From: Natronobacterium texcoconense
GTDB lineage: Archaea > Halobacteriota > Halobacteria > Halobacteriales > Natrialbaceae
Assembly: GCF_900104065.1 (NCBI RefSeq)
Contig: NZ_FNLC01000001.1
Coordinates: 372,001 to 436,000 of the forward strand
Direction: 5' to 3'
Length of the DNA stretch: 64,000 nt
A program made the translations under genes and the position numbers. The number at the start of each line of letters is the position of its first letter. Position 1 is the stretch's first letter. Shown piece by piece: positions 1 to 8,610 of this stretch. The notes beneath the pieces are model-generated. The model was not told the DNA's origin, did not search any database, and saw only the letters and a list, made by a program, of their open reading frames with translations.

Positions 1-1
1 G

Positions 2-1309
2 GGCGTCTCGCGGGCGAGTCTCGAGCGCCTGGACGACCAGGTAGCCCAGGCCCACGAGCGGATCGAACGTGGCATGGAAAACGCCGAGCACGGCTACGAG
101 GCGCTGAACCTTCCGGAACGGACGGATCCCGACGAGATCCGGACCGCCGTCGAACCGGTCGCCGACGCCGAGGCGCTGATCACCGTCGGCATCGGTGGCA
201 GTTCGCTCGGTGCGGCGACGATCGTCGACGCGCTCGAAAGCGACACGGAGACCGTCTTCCTCGACAACGTCGACCCCGATTGGATCTCGCGGCGACTCGA
301 GTCGCTGCCGCTCGAGGAGACGGCGATCAACGTCGTCTCCCGCTCGGGGACGACGGCGGAGACGCTGGCGAACTTCCTCGTCGTCCGCGAGGCCTTCGAG
401 TCCGAAGGTGTCGACTGGACCGAGCGGACGATCGTTACGACCGGCGAATCCGGCCCGCTGCGGGACCTCGCTGACCGTCACGACCTCCCGTCGTTGAAGG
501 TTCCCGACGGCGTTCCCGGCCGCTTCTCCGCGCTGTCTGCAGTCGGAATGGTCGCCGCCGCGGTCTGTGGCCACGACCTGGAGGCCTTGCTCGAGGGGGC
601 CGCCGCCGAACGCGAGACGCTGACTGGATCGCTGTTCGACTGTCCGGCCTACGCCTACGGTGCGACGACCTACGCCCTCGACCAGCGCGGCGCGGGGACG
701 AACGCCGTGATGCCGTACGCCGAGTCGCTCGAGACGTTCGCCGAGTGGTTCGCCCAGCTATGGGCCGAAAGTCTGGGCAAGGACGAACTCGGCCAGACGC
801 CCGTCCGGGCGCTGGGCGTGACCGACCAGCACTCCCAGCTCCAGCTGTACCGTGCCGGCCCACGCGACAAGCTCGTCACGTTCCTCACCGCCGGAACCGA
901 CGAGAATCGACCGATCCCCGAGACCGACGTCGAGGATCTCGCCTACCTCGGCGGATCGACGCTCGGCGACCTACTCGAGGCCGAGTTCGAGGCGACGGAG
1001 GCGAGTCTCGCCGCCGCAGGTCGGCCGAACGTCCGCCTCGAGATCGACCGCGTCGACGAGTACGAACTCGGCGGCCTGCTGTACGGGATGGAGGCAGCCT
1101 GCGTCCTCGCGGGCGAACTCTACGGCGTGAACACGTTCGAACAGCCGGCCGTCGAGTGGGCAAAGAAGGCGACTCGCGGCCTGCTGGGTGGAGGGGTCTC
1201 GGAATCGGATTCCGATTCCGAGGCTCGTCGGGACGCGGAGCGTTCAGACGGCGAGTTCGAGGAAGCCGAGGCCGTCGCCGAGAAGTCGGAGCTCCGCGTC
1301 GAACGATAG
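2..1309 (+). CDS. pgi: Glucose-6-phosphate isomerase (5' end outside window)
   Basis: Interconverts glucose 6-phosphate and fructose 6-phosphate in the cytoplasm, in gluconeogenesis and hexose metabolism. The reading frame is open to the first base of the window, so an ATG at 74 is probably internal and the true start lies upstream. Visible motifs are the phosphate-binding VGIGGSSLGA and SRSGTTAET segments, the WAESLGK glutamate, the TDQHSQ histidine and the C-terminal VEWAKK lysine, so the catalytic set is complete. The last 40 or so residues are a Ser/Asp/Glu-rich tail with a repeated SDSD run, beyond the conserved fold. The next gene begins 61 bases downstream on the same strand. Confidence 0.95.
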   Translation, partial: GVSRASLERLDDQVAQAHERIERGMENAEHGYEALNLPERTDPDEIRTAVEPVADAEALITVGIGGSSLGAATIVDALESDTETVFLDNVDPDWISRRLESLPLEETAINVVSRSGTTAETLANFLVVREAFESEGVDWTERTIVTTGESGPLRDLADRHDLPSLKVPDGVPGRFSALSAVGMVAAAVCGHDLEALLEGAAAERETLTGSLFDCPAYAYGATTYALDQRGAGTNAVMPYAESLETFAEWFAQLWAESLGKDELGQTPVRALGVTDQHSQLQLYRAGPRDKLVTFLTAGTDENRPIPETDVEDLAYLGGSTLGDLLEAEFEATEASLAAAGRPNVRLEIDRVDEYELGGLLYGMEAACVLAGELYGVNTFEQPAVEWAKKATRGLLGGGVSESDSDSEARRDAERSDGEFEEAEAVAEKSELRVER

Positions 1310-1370
1310 ACCGTTCGATCCGTCGCGTTGCGGAGGTCATATGAGGATTCACACGAAATGGAGATAACGA

Positions 1371-2510
1371 ATGACCGATACTGTACGGGCCGACGACGCC
1401 GGCTCTGCCGGTTCCGACGCCGCCTCCGCCCTCGGGACGGGAATCGCGGCCGTGACGATGGCCGCTATCCTCGTGCCCGTTCGCCGCGGCGTCGACGAGC
1501 CGGCCGTCCTCGCCGCCGGTGGTTTTGCCCTCGCCGCCGTCCTCGCGTTTCTCGCACGCCGACACGCTGGTATCGACCACCGGAACGCTGCTATCGTCGC
1601 CTCCGTCTCGAGTCTCGCAGTCGTGTTGTTCTCCGGATACGCGCTGAACCGGGGACTTCTGGCGGTAGTCGAGATCCCGATCCCGTTGTCAGGGGGGGTG
1701 TGGTCGGTGTCGCTCGTCGTGGTCGCGTTTGCGCTTGCGGGGCTGGGTGTCGGACTCGGCGCTGCTGATTACTTCGGGGTCGGTGCGTCCGGACTCAAAC
1801 GACGAGCACTGCAGACGGCGCTGCTGTCGGGACTGGGAATCATCGGGCTGTTCGTCGCGGAGCTAGCGACGCTCGTCGTCGCGGTTCCAACCCTGATAAT
1901 GCTGGGGATACCGGAGCCGTCAGCCGTCCAGTTGATCGTCCTCAGCCAACTCGGAATGGCGCTCGGTACGGGCGCTCTTGCCGTGGGTTATCTCAGCCTC
2001 CGACAGCACAACCTGTCGTTTATCGACCTGCGTGTACCGTCGAAGCGGGACGTCGTCTGGGCCGTCGGCGGACTGATCGTCCTCTTCGGAACGCTGTTTC
2101 TGATCTCGTTTTTCTTCGAGGCGACCGGCGTCGAGAGCGCGGACCACGGGACGACCGACCAGGCACAGGAAACGCCACAGATTCTGCTCGTCCTGATTCC
2201 GGCGTCGATCCTGGTCATCGGCCCGTTCGAGGAACTGCTCTACCGGAACGTGATCCAGAAGGAACTGTACAGCACGTTCTCCCGGTATGGAGCGGTCGTC
2301 GTCGGGAGCGTCATCTTCGCGATCGTTCACACCGCCGCGTACTGGACGGCTGGCCCGGGTGCAGTCATCGCAAGCCTCGGCGTGGTCTTCGGTCTCTCGA
2401 TCGTGCTGGGAATCCTCTACGAGCGCACGGAGAACCTGCTCGTGCCGGCGCTCGTTCACGGGGTCTACAACGCGATCCTCTTCGGGAACCTCTATCTGAT
2501 CTACGGCTGA
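1371..2510 (+). CDS. CPBP-family intramembrane metalloprotease
   Basis: A 379-residue polytopic membrane protein with roughly eight hydrophobic segments. The three motifs of the CPBP (CAAX protease and bacteriocin-processing, Abi) family are present: EELLYR with the glutamate pair at residues 287-288, then an IVHTAAY histidine, then LVPALVHGVYN near the C-terminus. The family cleaves or processes substrates within the membrane; haloarchaeal substrates are not known. It follows pgi on the same strand, but the two have no evident functional link. An acidic loop near residues 250-265 carries a run of charged and polar residues before the catalytic half. Confidence 0.85.
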   Translation: MTDTVRADDAGSAGSDAASALGTGIAAVTMAAILVPVRRGVDEPAVLAAGGFALAAVLAFLARRHAGIDHRNAAIVASVSSLAVVLFSGYALNRGLLAVVEIPIPLSGGVWSVSLVVVAFALAGLGVGLGAADYFGVGASGLKRRALQTALLSGLGIIGLFVAELATLVVAVPTLIMLGIPEPSAVQLIVLSQLGMALGTGALAVGYLSLRQHNLSFIDLRVPSKRDVVWAVGGLIVLFGTLFLISFFFEATGVESADHGTTDQAQETPQILLVLIPASILVIGPFEELLYRNVIQKELYSTFSRYGAVVVGSVIFAIVHTAAYWTAGPGAVIASLGVVFGLSIVLGILYERTENLLVPALVHGVYNAILFGNLYLIYG

Positions 2511-2577
2511 CCGGCTCGCCGGTCGGTAGACGCGTCTCTCGGTCGCACAAATCACCGGCGAGTTCGGTCAGTACGCG

Positions 2578-3036
2578 TCAGGATGGATTCTTGCGTGCGA
2601 GTGAGGAGCCACAGATCGGACAGCGGTCTTTCTCCTCGTCGAACTCGCGACCACAGCCCTGACACTGCCAGTGCCAGTGACGCTGTTCGTCGATCCCCTC
2701 GCGGGCGATCACTTCGACGTCGACGTTGAGTTTCTCCGCGACGTTTTGCATCGCGTAATCGTCGGTCACGAGCGTCCCGTCGAGTTCGAAACTGGCCGCA
2801 ATGAGTCGAACGTCGGTGTCGGACAGCACCTCGAGGTCGCCGGACTCTTTGGCCGCCCGCCGGACCTTCTCGGTGGTGTCCTCGTTGGGAATGTGGATGT
2901 GCATCCCGGAGCCTTCCATCGCGTCGTAGCGATAGGCGCTCTCGTCCTCGAGTTCTTCGCGGACGAGCGGGATCGTTGCAGTCTGTTCTGTCGTGTGAAA
3001 GTCGTGGATGAAAGCGGAGGAGTCGAGAACGTACAT
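2578..3036 (-). CDS. nob1: NOB1-like PIN-domain endoribonuclease with zinc ribbon
   Basis: A protein of 152 residues: an N-terminal PIN nuclease domain (acidic residues in MYVLDSSAF, SDTDVR and VTDDYAM) followed by a C-terminal zinc ribbon (CQGC and CPIC pairs). This is the architecture of archaeal NOB1, which cuts the 3' end of 16S rRNA during 40S-type subunit maturation. The start at 3036 is preferred over one seven codons upstream because that would overlap the preceding gene and add unconserved residues. It lies 4 bases downstream of a PRC-barrel gene on the same strand, so the two are almost certainly cotranscribed. Confidence 0.88.
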   Translation of the reverse strand: MYVLDSSAFIHDFHTTEQTATIPLVREELEDESAYRYDAMEGSGMHIHIPNEDTTEKVRRAAKESGDLEVLSDTDVRLIAASFELDGTLVTDDYAMQNVAEKLNVDVEVIAREGIDEQRHWHWQCQGCGREFDEEKDRCPICGSSLARKNPS

Positions 3037-3040
3037 ACCG

Positions 3041-3286
3041 TTAGCGCTTGACGACAATGTAATCTTTCACCGCCTGAACGCGGCTGACTGGCACGAGAAA
3101 CCGACCGCCGTCGTCGACGTCGAAGTCGACTGCGCGGGCCGGAAGTTCGTCATCGGGTTCGATAACCAGGTCGCGAAGCTTTCCCGATTTGAGGTCCATC
3201 GTGATGTTGTAGAGAAGCCCGAGCTCCGTTCCGTCGGAACCCATGACGGCCTTCCCCGAGAGATTCTCTGCGAGTATCTCGCTCAT
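3041..3286 (-). CDS. PRC-barrel domain protein, CdpB-type candidate
   Basis: An 81-residue protein consisting of a single PRC-barrel domain (AENLSGKAVMGSDG, then LYNITMDLKSGKL), with a basic end. PRC-barrel proteins were first noted in photosynthetic reaction centre H subunits and RimM. In haloarchaea, small stand-alone PRC proteins (CdpB1 and CdpB2) act in FtsZ-based division with SepF. The size and single-domain form match that group, but which paralogue this is cannot be settled from sequence reading alone. It is the first gene of a two-gene unit with the NOB1-like nuclease, separated by 4 bases. Confidence 0.8.
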   Translation of the reverse strand: MSEILAENLSGKAVMGSDGTELGLLYNITMDLKSGKLRDLVIEPDDELPARAVDFDVDDGGRFLVPVSRVQAVKDYIVVKR

Positions 3287-3409
3287 GCATACCCGTATTT
3301 ACTAATCGGTATTAAAATCCATGGGGTTGAGGGTCGTTCCGGCGCAGTCCGCCGATTTTCGATCGTTCGTTCGCCGCCAGGGAATTACCGGCTTCCCGTC
3401 GAGAAGTCT

Positions 3410-4594
3410 TCACTCCAGGGTGACCGCCCGCACCGCGGCGCTGCCGTGAGAGAGGTACGCGACGTCGCCGACGACCAGCGGTGGCGCGGTCGCGAGGCCG
3501 ACGTCCCACCGAGAGACCGGTTCCGGAGAGTCCGCGTCGGGATCCAGGACGTGAACGTGTTCGTCGAACCCGAGCACGTACAGCCAGTCGTTCGTGGCGG
3601 CGATTTCGTAGTTGTGCAGTTCTCCGTTCCAGCCCCGGCCGTCCGTGTCGGTGTCCCACGTCCACGCCTGCTCCCCTTCGACGGTCACTGCGTGCACGAC
3701 GCCGTCGCGATCGACGACGTGAATCTGGTCGCCGACGATCGTCGGCGTCGAGAGGACCGAGTCGGCGTCTGTCTCGTATCGCCATCGTTCGTCGCCGGTG
3801 TCTCCCTCCAGACCGACGACAGTCCCGTTCCGGGTCGCGACGACCACGAGATCGCGGTAGAGCGTCACGGCGATCGGATCGGTCACGGACCGAAACCAGA
3901 CGGCGTCCCCCTCGTGAGTTATCCGTTCGACGCCCTCTCCGCTTACGGCCGCGACGACGCCCGAATCGTCGACGGCGAGTTGTCCAATCGACCCAGCTAC
4001 CTCGACGATCCACTCCTCTTCTCCGCTCTCCGAGGACAGGCTAGCGAGTGTGCCACGGTGTCCGCCGACGTACACCGAGTCGTCGTAGGGGATCGGAGCG
4101 GTCTCGGTGATCGCAACGTCCGACCGCCACACGGCGTCGCCGGTCTCGACGTCACGTGCCACCAGGAACGTATCGCCAGTCGTTCGCGTATAGACGTGCT
4201 GCTCGTCGGCTGCGAACGGATAGAACGCGTTTCCGTCGTGCTCGGACCACAGCAGTTCTCCGCTTCGCGCATCGAGCGCGACCGTCTCGCGGTTGTTGTT
4301 GATATAGAACAGTCGCTCGTCTGAGAGCACCGGTTCGACGTAGACGCCCGTACTCGAGTCGTCGTGAGACCAGGCGAGACGGTCCGGGTTTGCTCCGCTC
4401 TCGATCGGAACGTGGCCCGAGTTCCGTGCATCGACTCGAGGTCGCGGAGCGTCCACGTCGACCGACTCGAGCGTCGTTCCGTCCTCGTCGTCGGGGAGTG
4501 ACGCCGTATCGTCGGCGCGGAAACCGGTACAGCCAGCGACGACAGCGGATCCGGCGGCGACAAGCAGCTGCCGGCGGGTTGGAGGACCGTTCAC
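3410..4594 (-). CDS. PQQ-like beta-propeller lipoprotein
   Basis: About 394 residues. The N-terminus has a twin-arginine stretch (TRRQLLVAAG) leading to a lipobox cysteine (VVAGC), so the protein should be exported folded by Tat and anchored as a lipoprotein. The body is a series of PQQ/BamB-like blades with repeated motifs such as VALDARSGELLW, LVVARDVETGDAVW and VVGLEGDTGDERW. Such propellers usually act as protein-interaction scaffolds or PQQ-enzyme relatives; no catalytic residues are evident. A GTG start at 4594 is chosen because a near-perfect Shine-Dalgarno sequence lies 10 bases ahead of it and would be inside the coding region if an upstream ATG were used. Confidence 0.82.
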   Translation of the reverse strand: MNGPPTRRQLLVAAGSAVVAGCTGFRADDTASLPDDEDGTTLESVDVDAPRPRVDARNSGHVPIESGANPDRLAWSHDDSSTGVYVEPVLSDERLFYINNNRETVALDARSGELLWSEHDGNAFYPFAADEQHVYTRTTGDTFLVARDVETGDAVWRSDVAITETAPIPYDDSVYVGGHRGTLASLSSESGEEEWIVEVAGSIGQLAVDDSGVVAAVSGEGVERITHEGDAVWFRSVTDPIAVTLYRDLVVVATRNGTVVGLEGDTGDERWRYETDADSVLSTPTIVGDQIHVVDRDGVVHAVTVEGEQAWTWDTDTDGRGWNGELHNYEIAATNDWLYVLGFDEHVHVLDPDADSPEPVSRWDVGLATAPPLVVGDVAYLSHGSAAVRAVTLE

Positions 4595-4604
4595 GACACA
4601 AAAA

Positions 4605-4612
4605 TCACCTCC
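4605..4612 (-). promoter_or_regulatory. Shine-Dalgarno site deciding the start of the PQQ lipoprotein
   Basis: The minus strand reads GGAGGTGA, an excellent match to the anti-Shine-Dalgarno end of 16S rRNA, 10 bases before a GTG codon at 4594. An in-frame ATG at 4615 overlaps this site, so the GTG is the likelier start. Many haloarchaeal genes are leaderless, which makes this strong site notable. Confidence 0.65.
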
Positions 4613-4760
4613 CATAACAATTAATATTCTGCCACGTCTCGCCGTTTTCGACGTCGCTTTCGATGGGACGCGGTTTACTGACTCTCTGGGACGACCGTGA
4701 CGATGGGTTTAACTACCGCCCTGCGGACCCTCTAGGCAAGACCTTCTCGGGTGGTTCACC

Positions 4761-6560
4761 ATGTCGGATACAGATACGCGCGACCCTACATCTCTCAGAA
4801 CGCCGATCGTCGCCGTCCTCGGACACGTCGATCACGGCAAGACGAGTCTCCTCGATAAAGTCCGCGGCTCCGCGGTTATCGAGGGTGAAGCAGGTGCGAT
4901 TACTCAGCACATCGGTGCGACGGCCGTCCCGCTCGACATCGTCTCCTCGATTGCGGGCGACCTCGTCAATCCGGAGGACTTCGACCTCCCCGGACTCCTG
5001 TTCATCGACACGCCGGGGCACCACTCCTTTACGACGCTTCGTTCCCGTGGCGGTGCGCTCGCGGACATCGCGATTCTCGTCGTCGACGTCAACGACGGCT
5101 TCCAGCCGCAGACGCTCGAGGCGCTCGACATCCTCCGGCGGTCGGAGACGCCGTTTATCGTCGCGGCGAACAAGATCGACACCGTTCCCGGCTGGAACGA
5201 GAACGAGGATTCGCCGATCAACGCGACCTACGAGTCCCAGAGCGATCGCGTTCAGGGACGACTCGACGAACAGCTCTACGAAATCATCGGCAACCTCTCG
5301 GACGAGGGCTTCTCCGCCGACCTCTACTGGCGGGTGCAGAACTTCCAGCGTAACGTCGGCGTCGTCCCCGTCTCGGCGATGACAGGCGAGGGCGTCCCGG
5401 ACCTGCTCGCCGTCATGATGGGGCTCTCCCAGCGGTACATGAAAGAGGAGATGGAGATCGACGTTGCAGGCCCCGGCGTCGGTACCGTCCTCGAGGTCAA
5501 AGAGGAGAAAGGGTTCGGGAAGACGGTCGACATCGTCCTCTACGACGGAACGATCAAGGCCGACGATCAGATCGTCGTCGGCGGCCAGAACGAGCCGATC
5601 GTCACCGACGTCAGGGCGCTGCTCCAGCCCCGACCGCTCGCGGAGATCCGAACGGAGAGTCGGTTCGAGAAAGTCGACGAGGTCGGTGCTGCAGCCGGTA
5701 TCAAGGTCGCAGCACCCGATCTCGAGGACGCGATGGCCGGCGCGCCCGTCCGGGTCGTCCGGGATCGCGACCTCGAGCACGTCGTCCACGAGGTCGAGGC
5801 CGAACTCGCCGATATCGCGGTCGACACCGCAGAACAGGGTGTCGTCGTCAAGGCGGACACGCTGGGTAGCCTCGAGGCGATGGCGGACGCGCTGGACGAG
5901 GCCGAGGTTCCGATCGTGCGTGCGGAGGTCGGCGACGTCGCCCCGCGTGACGTCTCGGTCGCGTCGACGGCAGAGGATCCAAAACAGCAGGTGATTCTCG
6001 GGTTCAACGTCGATACGCTCTCGGACGCCGACCATCGCGCGGAGGTCGACGACGTACGCATATTCACCGACGAGGTCATCTACCAGCTTATCGAGGACTA
6101 CGAGGAGTTCGTCGAGGAGATCGAGCAAGCCCAGCAGGATACGATTCTCGAGAACATTACGCGACCTGCCCGGTTCCGAATTCTCCCGGATCATACGTTC
6201 CGCCAGAACGATCCCGCGGTCGTCGGCGTCGAAGTCGACGCCGGCACCCTGCAGAACAACACGAACGTCGTGAAATTCGACGGCAACGAACCCGAACGCG
6301 TCGGGGGGATCAAGGGCATTCAGGAACAGGGCGAGGACGTCGACGAGGCCCGCAACGGCGACCGCGTCTCGGTTGCGATCGACGGGCCGACCGTCGGCCG
6401 CGACATCGAGGAAGGCGACCGTCTCTGGGCCGAGATTCCCGAGAAACACGCGAAAATCTTGGAGCAGGAACTCACCGACGAGATTCCCGGGGACGAACTC
6501 GAGGCGCTGAACATGTACCTCGACAAGCAGCGCAATCGCGATCCGTTCTGGGGCAAATAA
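4761..6560 (+). CDS. infB: Translation initiation factor aIF5B (IF-2)
   Basis: A 599-residue ribosomal-subunit-joining GTPase that helps place initiator tRNA. The G domain is complete: GHVDHGKT at residues 21-28, DTPGHHSF for the switch II region and NKID for base recognition. The C-terminal half contains the aIF5B domain II, the alpha/beta/alpha domain III and the terminal barrel. The length is usual for the archaeal factor, which lacks the long N-terminal extension of the eukaryotic form. It is divergent from the PQQ lipoprotein. A 59-residue membrane protein gene follows 49 bases downstream. Confidence 0.97.
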   Translation: MSDTDTRDPTSLRTPIVAVLGHVDHGKTSLLDKVRGSAVIEGEAGAITQHIGATAVPLDIVSSIAGDLVNPEDFDLPGLLFIDTPGHHSFTTLRSRGGALADIAILVVDVNDGFQPQTLEALDILRRSETPFIVAANKIDTVPGWNENEDSPINATYESQSDRVQGRLDEQLYEIIGNLSDEGFSADLYWRVQNFQRNVGVVPVSAMTGEGVPDLLAVMMGLSQRYMKEEMEIDVAGPGVGTVLEVKEEKGFGKTVDIVLYDGTIKADDQIVVGGQNEPIVTDVRALLQPRPLAEIRTESRFEKVDEVGAAAGIKVAAPDLEDAMAGAPVRVVRDRDLEHVVHEVEAELADIAVDTAEQGVVVKADTLGSLEAMADALDEAEVPIVRAEVGDVAPRDVSVASTAEDPKQQVILGFNVDTLSDADHRAEVDDVRIFTDEVIYQLIEDYEEFVEEIEQAQQDTILENITRPARFRILPDHTFRQNDPAVVGVEVDAGTLQNNTNVVKFDGNEPERVGGIKGIQEQGEDVDEARNGDRVSVAIDGPTVGRDIEEGDRLWAEIPEKHAKILEQELTDEIPGDELEALNMYLDKQRNRDPFWGK

Positions 6561-6609
6561 AAGTCAGACGTCCGATATTACTTTGTAGTATCGAACGAGA
6601 ACGGTCGGT

Positions 6610-6789
6610 ATGGTTTCCCGTGAAAACAAGGTCGTTGGCGGATTTGTTGTGGTCGCACTCGTCCTCACTTACGGCGGATTTTGGCTGACTGATCTCCCAT
6701 CGGAGATTCTGCTGGGGACGCTGATTTTCGCTGGTGTCATCGCACCGATGGTCGTAAACAACTACCTCGATACCCGAGAATCCGTCTGA
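6610..6789 (+). CDS. Small two-helix membrane protein downstream of infB
   Basis: A 59-residue protein beginning MVSRENKVVGG. It has two hydrophobic stretches (about residues 10-22 and 32-47) joined by a short loop, TDLPSEI, and ends with a charged tail. It is very short and easily missed. Codon usage matches its neighbours, with G or C in many third positions. The 49-base gap to infB suggests read-through transcription. No function is recognised; the charge pattern suggests an integral membrane protein with both ends on the same side. Confidence 0.7.
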   Translation: MVSRENKVVGGFVVVALVLTYGGFWLTDLPSEILLGTLIFAGVIAPMVVNNYLDTRESV

Positions 6790-7017
6790 CCGATACGGAC
6801 TGTTGTACACACGGTTTCGTACTCCAACGTTCCTTCTAGAAAGTACCAAAGCCAAGGTCGTGATCGTTCGTTTCCGAAAGCGTCGCTGCCGTCCACTCGA
6901 CAGTTACTCCTCGATCAGTTAGCGACGTGACGCGCTAGTGGCGGTCCAACCCTGAACTGATGGGTCGATCCAGCGGTGTGGGCCGGTTCGCCCCATCAGA
7001 CGACGTTTGGAACGGTA

Positions 7018-7437
7018 CTAGTAGTCTCGTTCGACTTGGCGACTCGGTTCGTCGCTCGAGCGGTCGGTGTTCCGGTAGGCCGTTTCTGCATCCGCGACCG
7101 ATTCGGTTTTGACCAGTCGTTCGACGCGACGTTCGAACTCCCGTTCGTCGATGTCGCCGCTGGCGTATCGTTCACGAAGCGTTTCGAGGGCTCCGTGTTG
7201 GTCGCTGTTTTCGCTCGTATTCTGGTCCCGATTTCGATCTCCGGCTCGAGTTTCGTACCAGTACGTAACCTGGGTTGCAACGGGTAGTACGCAGGCGAAT
7301 CCGATCACGAACAGTATCCAGAAATTCGACCACCCGATAAACAACAGGCTCATCGCCAGTCCGACAGTGAGGGTCGTGATTGCAGTCGCAACGGCCGAAG
7401 TGAGTGGAAAGTCCCCCCAATCGCTGTGCTGTGTCAC
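7018..7437 (-). CDS. SHOCT-domain membrane protein
   Basis: A 139-residue protein with two N-terminal transmembrane segments (about residues 14-35 and 36-58), a polar linker rich in Asn, Asp and Glu, and a C-terminal SHOCT-type helix pair (LETLRERYASGDIDEREFERR). SHOCT motifs are short oligomerisation or tethering modules found at protein ends, commonly in haloarchaeal membrane proteins of unknown role. The tail after the motif is polar and probably disordered. The 228 bases between this gene and the small membrane gene before it contain no gene or RNA that I can recognise. Confidence 0.8.
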   Translation of the reverse strand: MTQHSDWGDFPLTSAVATAITTLTVGLAMSLLFIGWSNFWILFVIGFACVLPVATQVTYWYETRAGDRNRDQNTSENSDQHGALETLRERYASGDIDEREFERRVERLVKTESVADAETAYRNTDRSSDEPSRQVERDY

Positions 7438-7585
7438 GATACCTCATATGTAGCTATCCAGTTATTAATACTTTGTAACGCCGGTTCTTTTCGAGGGCGG
7501 AGACACCATACACCCGTTCTGGCTGTGCGTCGACTTTCCTCAACAAGCAACGCAACCGCGGTCGTCCGGGGCGGGTACCCTGCAG

Positions 7586-8125
7586 TTAGCTACAGCGGTC
7601 GTCCATCGAGAGATCCCCGGAGAACGGCTCGTCGATCACGTCGAACTCCGCACGGATCATCCTCTCTCCTTTCTCGTGGTCGACGTCGTCGCCGGCGAGG
7701 TGTGCCTCGGGCTGGGTACGGACGCTTGGTTCCCAGTGCGCTCTGATTTCCGTTCGCTCGCCGTGCGGGAACAGTCGGACGTGTAGCTGCGACTTTTCGT
7801 CGTCGGAGAACCGAACGAGGTTGCCGTGTTCGTAGACGACATCGTCGTCCCGACGATACGCGTGAAGATACGACGGGTAAAACTCAGCAAATCCCTTCCG
7901 TTCGAACTCTGCGATCGCCTCTTCCGTCGACATCTCGAGGACGCCGACGTATCCCGCTTCCGACGGCGTACAGACGGCAAGAGCCTGCGGTACGTACTCG
8001 TTCGCGCGTTCGTACGAAACTCGAGCGACCGTATTTCGGACTCTCGAGGGTGAGACGAACTGGGCGGCTCCACCAGCCGTAAGCAGTCCGGCCCCCGCAG
8101 CAGCCACGAACCTGCGCCGGTTCAT
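7586..8125 (-). CDS. Exported haloarchaeal protein of unknown function
   Basis: A 179-residue protein with an N-terminal twin-arginine signal (MNRRRFVAAAGAG) followed by an alanine-rich hydrophobic core, so it is predicted to pass the membrane by Tat. No lipobox cysteine follows, so it is either secreted or held by the signal helix. The mature part is acidic, with a segment LVRFSDDEKSQLHVRLFPHGERTEIRAHWEPS that looks like successive beta strands. No family function is recognised. It is monocistronic by spacing, with 89 bases to the next gene downstream. Confidence 0.72.
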   Translation of the reverse strand: MNRRRFVAAAGAGLLTAGGAAQFVSPSRVRNTVARVSYERANEYVPQALAVCTPSEAGYVGVLEMSTEEAIAEFERKGFAEFYPSYLHAYRRDDDVVYEHGNLVRFSDDEKSQLHVRLFPHGERTEIRAHWEPSVRTQPEAHLAGDDVDHEKGERMIRAEFDVIDEPFSGDLSMDDRCS

Positions 8126-8214
8126 CGACGTGTAAAACGAGTACGGGCGGGGAACCGAACCGGCTGCAACTGTCCAGCTATTATCCGCTCGAGTTCCCGC
8201 GCCGCGCCGTCAGG

Positions 8215-8589
8215 TCATTCCGCGCGCTCGAGTCGCACCCGCGCTCCGCCCTCGAGGTCCGCGAGCGGCGCGGTGTCTGCGAGCGTGGCGACGACGGTTA
8301 CTGGCGAGGCCGCACGCGGTTCGCCGTCGATGCTGGCCGGTGTCTCGCCCCAGAACAGACAGAGCTTGTTCCCCGCGGGCCAGTAGGCGATCGCTCCCTC
8401 GGGAACGACTTCTCGGGCGTTCTCTGGTGGCGCGTCGATCGGCACGTCGAAGTACAGTTCCGCGCCCCAGCGAACGGCGTCGCCTTCCACTGGAAGCGCC
8501 TCCTCGAGTGCCGCCCGCGTGTCGGGCGTCTCGTCGGTCCAGGTTGCCTCGAGAACGCGGTCGGCGACGGTGACGGTGAGATCCGACAT
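8215..8589 (-). CDS. Cyclophilin-like fold protein
   Basis: A 124-residue protein matching the cyclophilin-like family typified by Thermotoga TM1367: an N-terminal strand LTVTVADRVLEATW, a TRAALEEALP helix, then the core IAYWPAGNKLCLFWGETP and a final strand pair. The family has a cyclophilin-like barrel but is not proven to have prolyl isomerase activity; the substrate is unknown. It has no signal sequence, so it is cytoplasmic. Upstream on the same strand lies the tandem membrane-protein pair. Confidence 0.78.
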   Translation of the reverse strand: MSDLTVTVADRVLEATWTDETPDTRAALEEALPVEGDAVRWGAELYFDVPIDAPPENAREVVPEGAIAYWPAGNKLCLFWGETPASIDGEPRAASPVTVVATLADTAPLADLEGGARVRLERAE

Positions 8590-8610
8590 GGCTGTGCCGA
8601 CGGAGCCCGA

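Noticed and set aside
4713-6449. 578-codon open frame on the minus strand opposite infB
   Set aside because: Antisense shadow of aIF5B caused by codon bias. No start signal or family resemblance.
6790-7017. Possible tRNA or small RNA in the gap between the infB-linked small gene and the SHOCT gene
   Set aside because: I looked for a cloverleaf with a T-arm GTTCRANNC word and paired acceptor ends and found none. No coding frame is convincing either.
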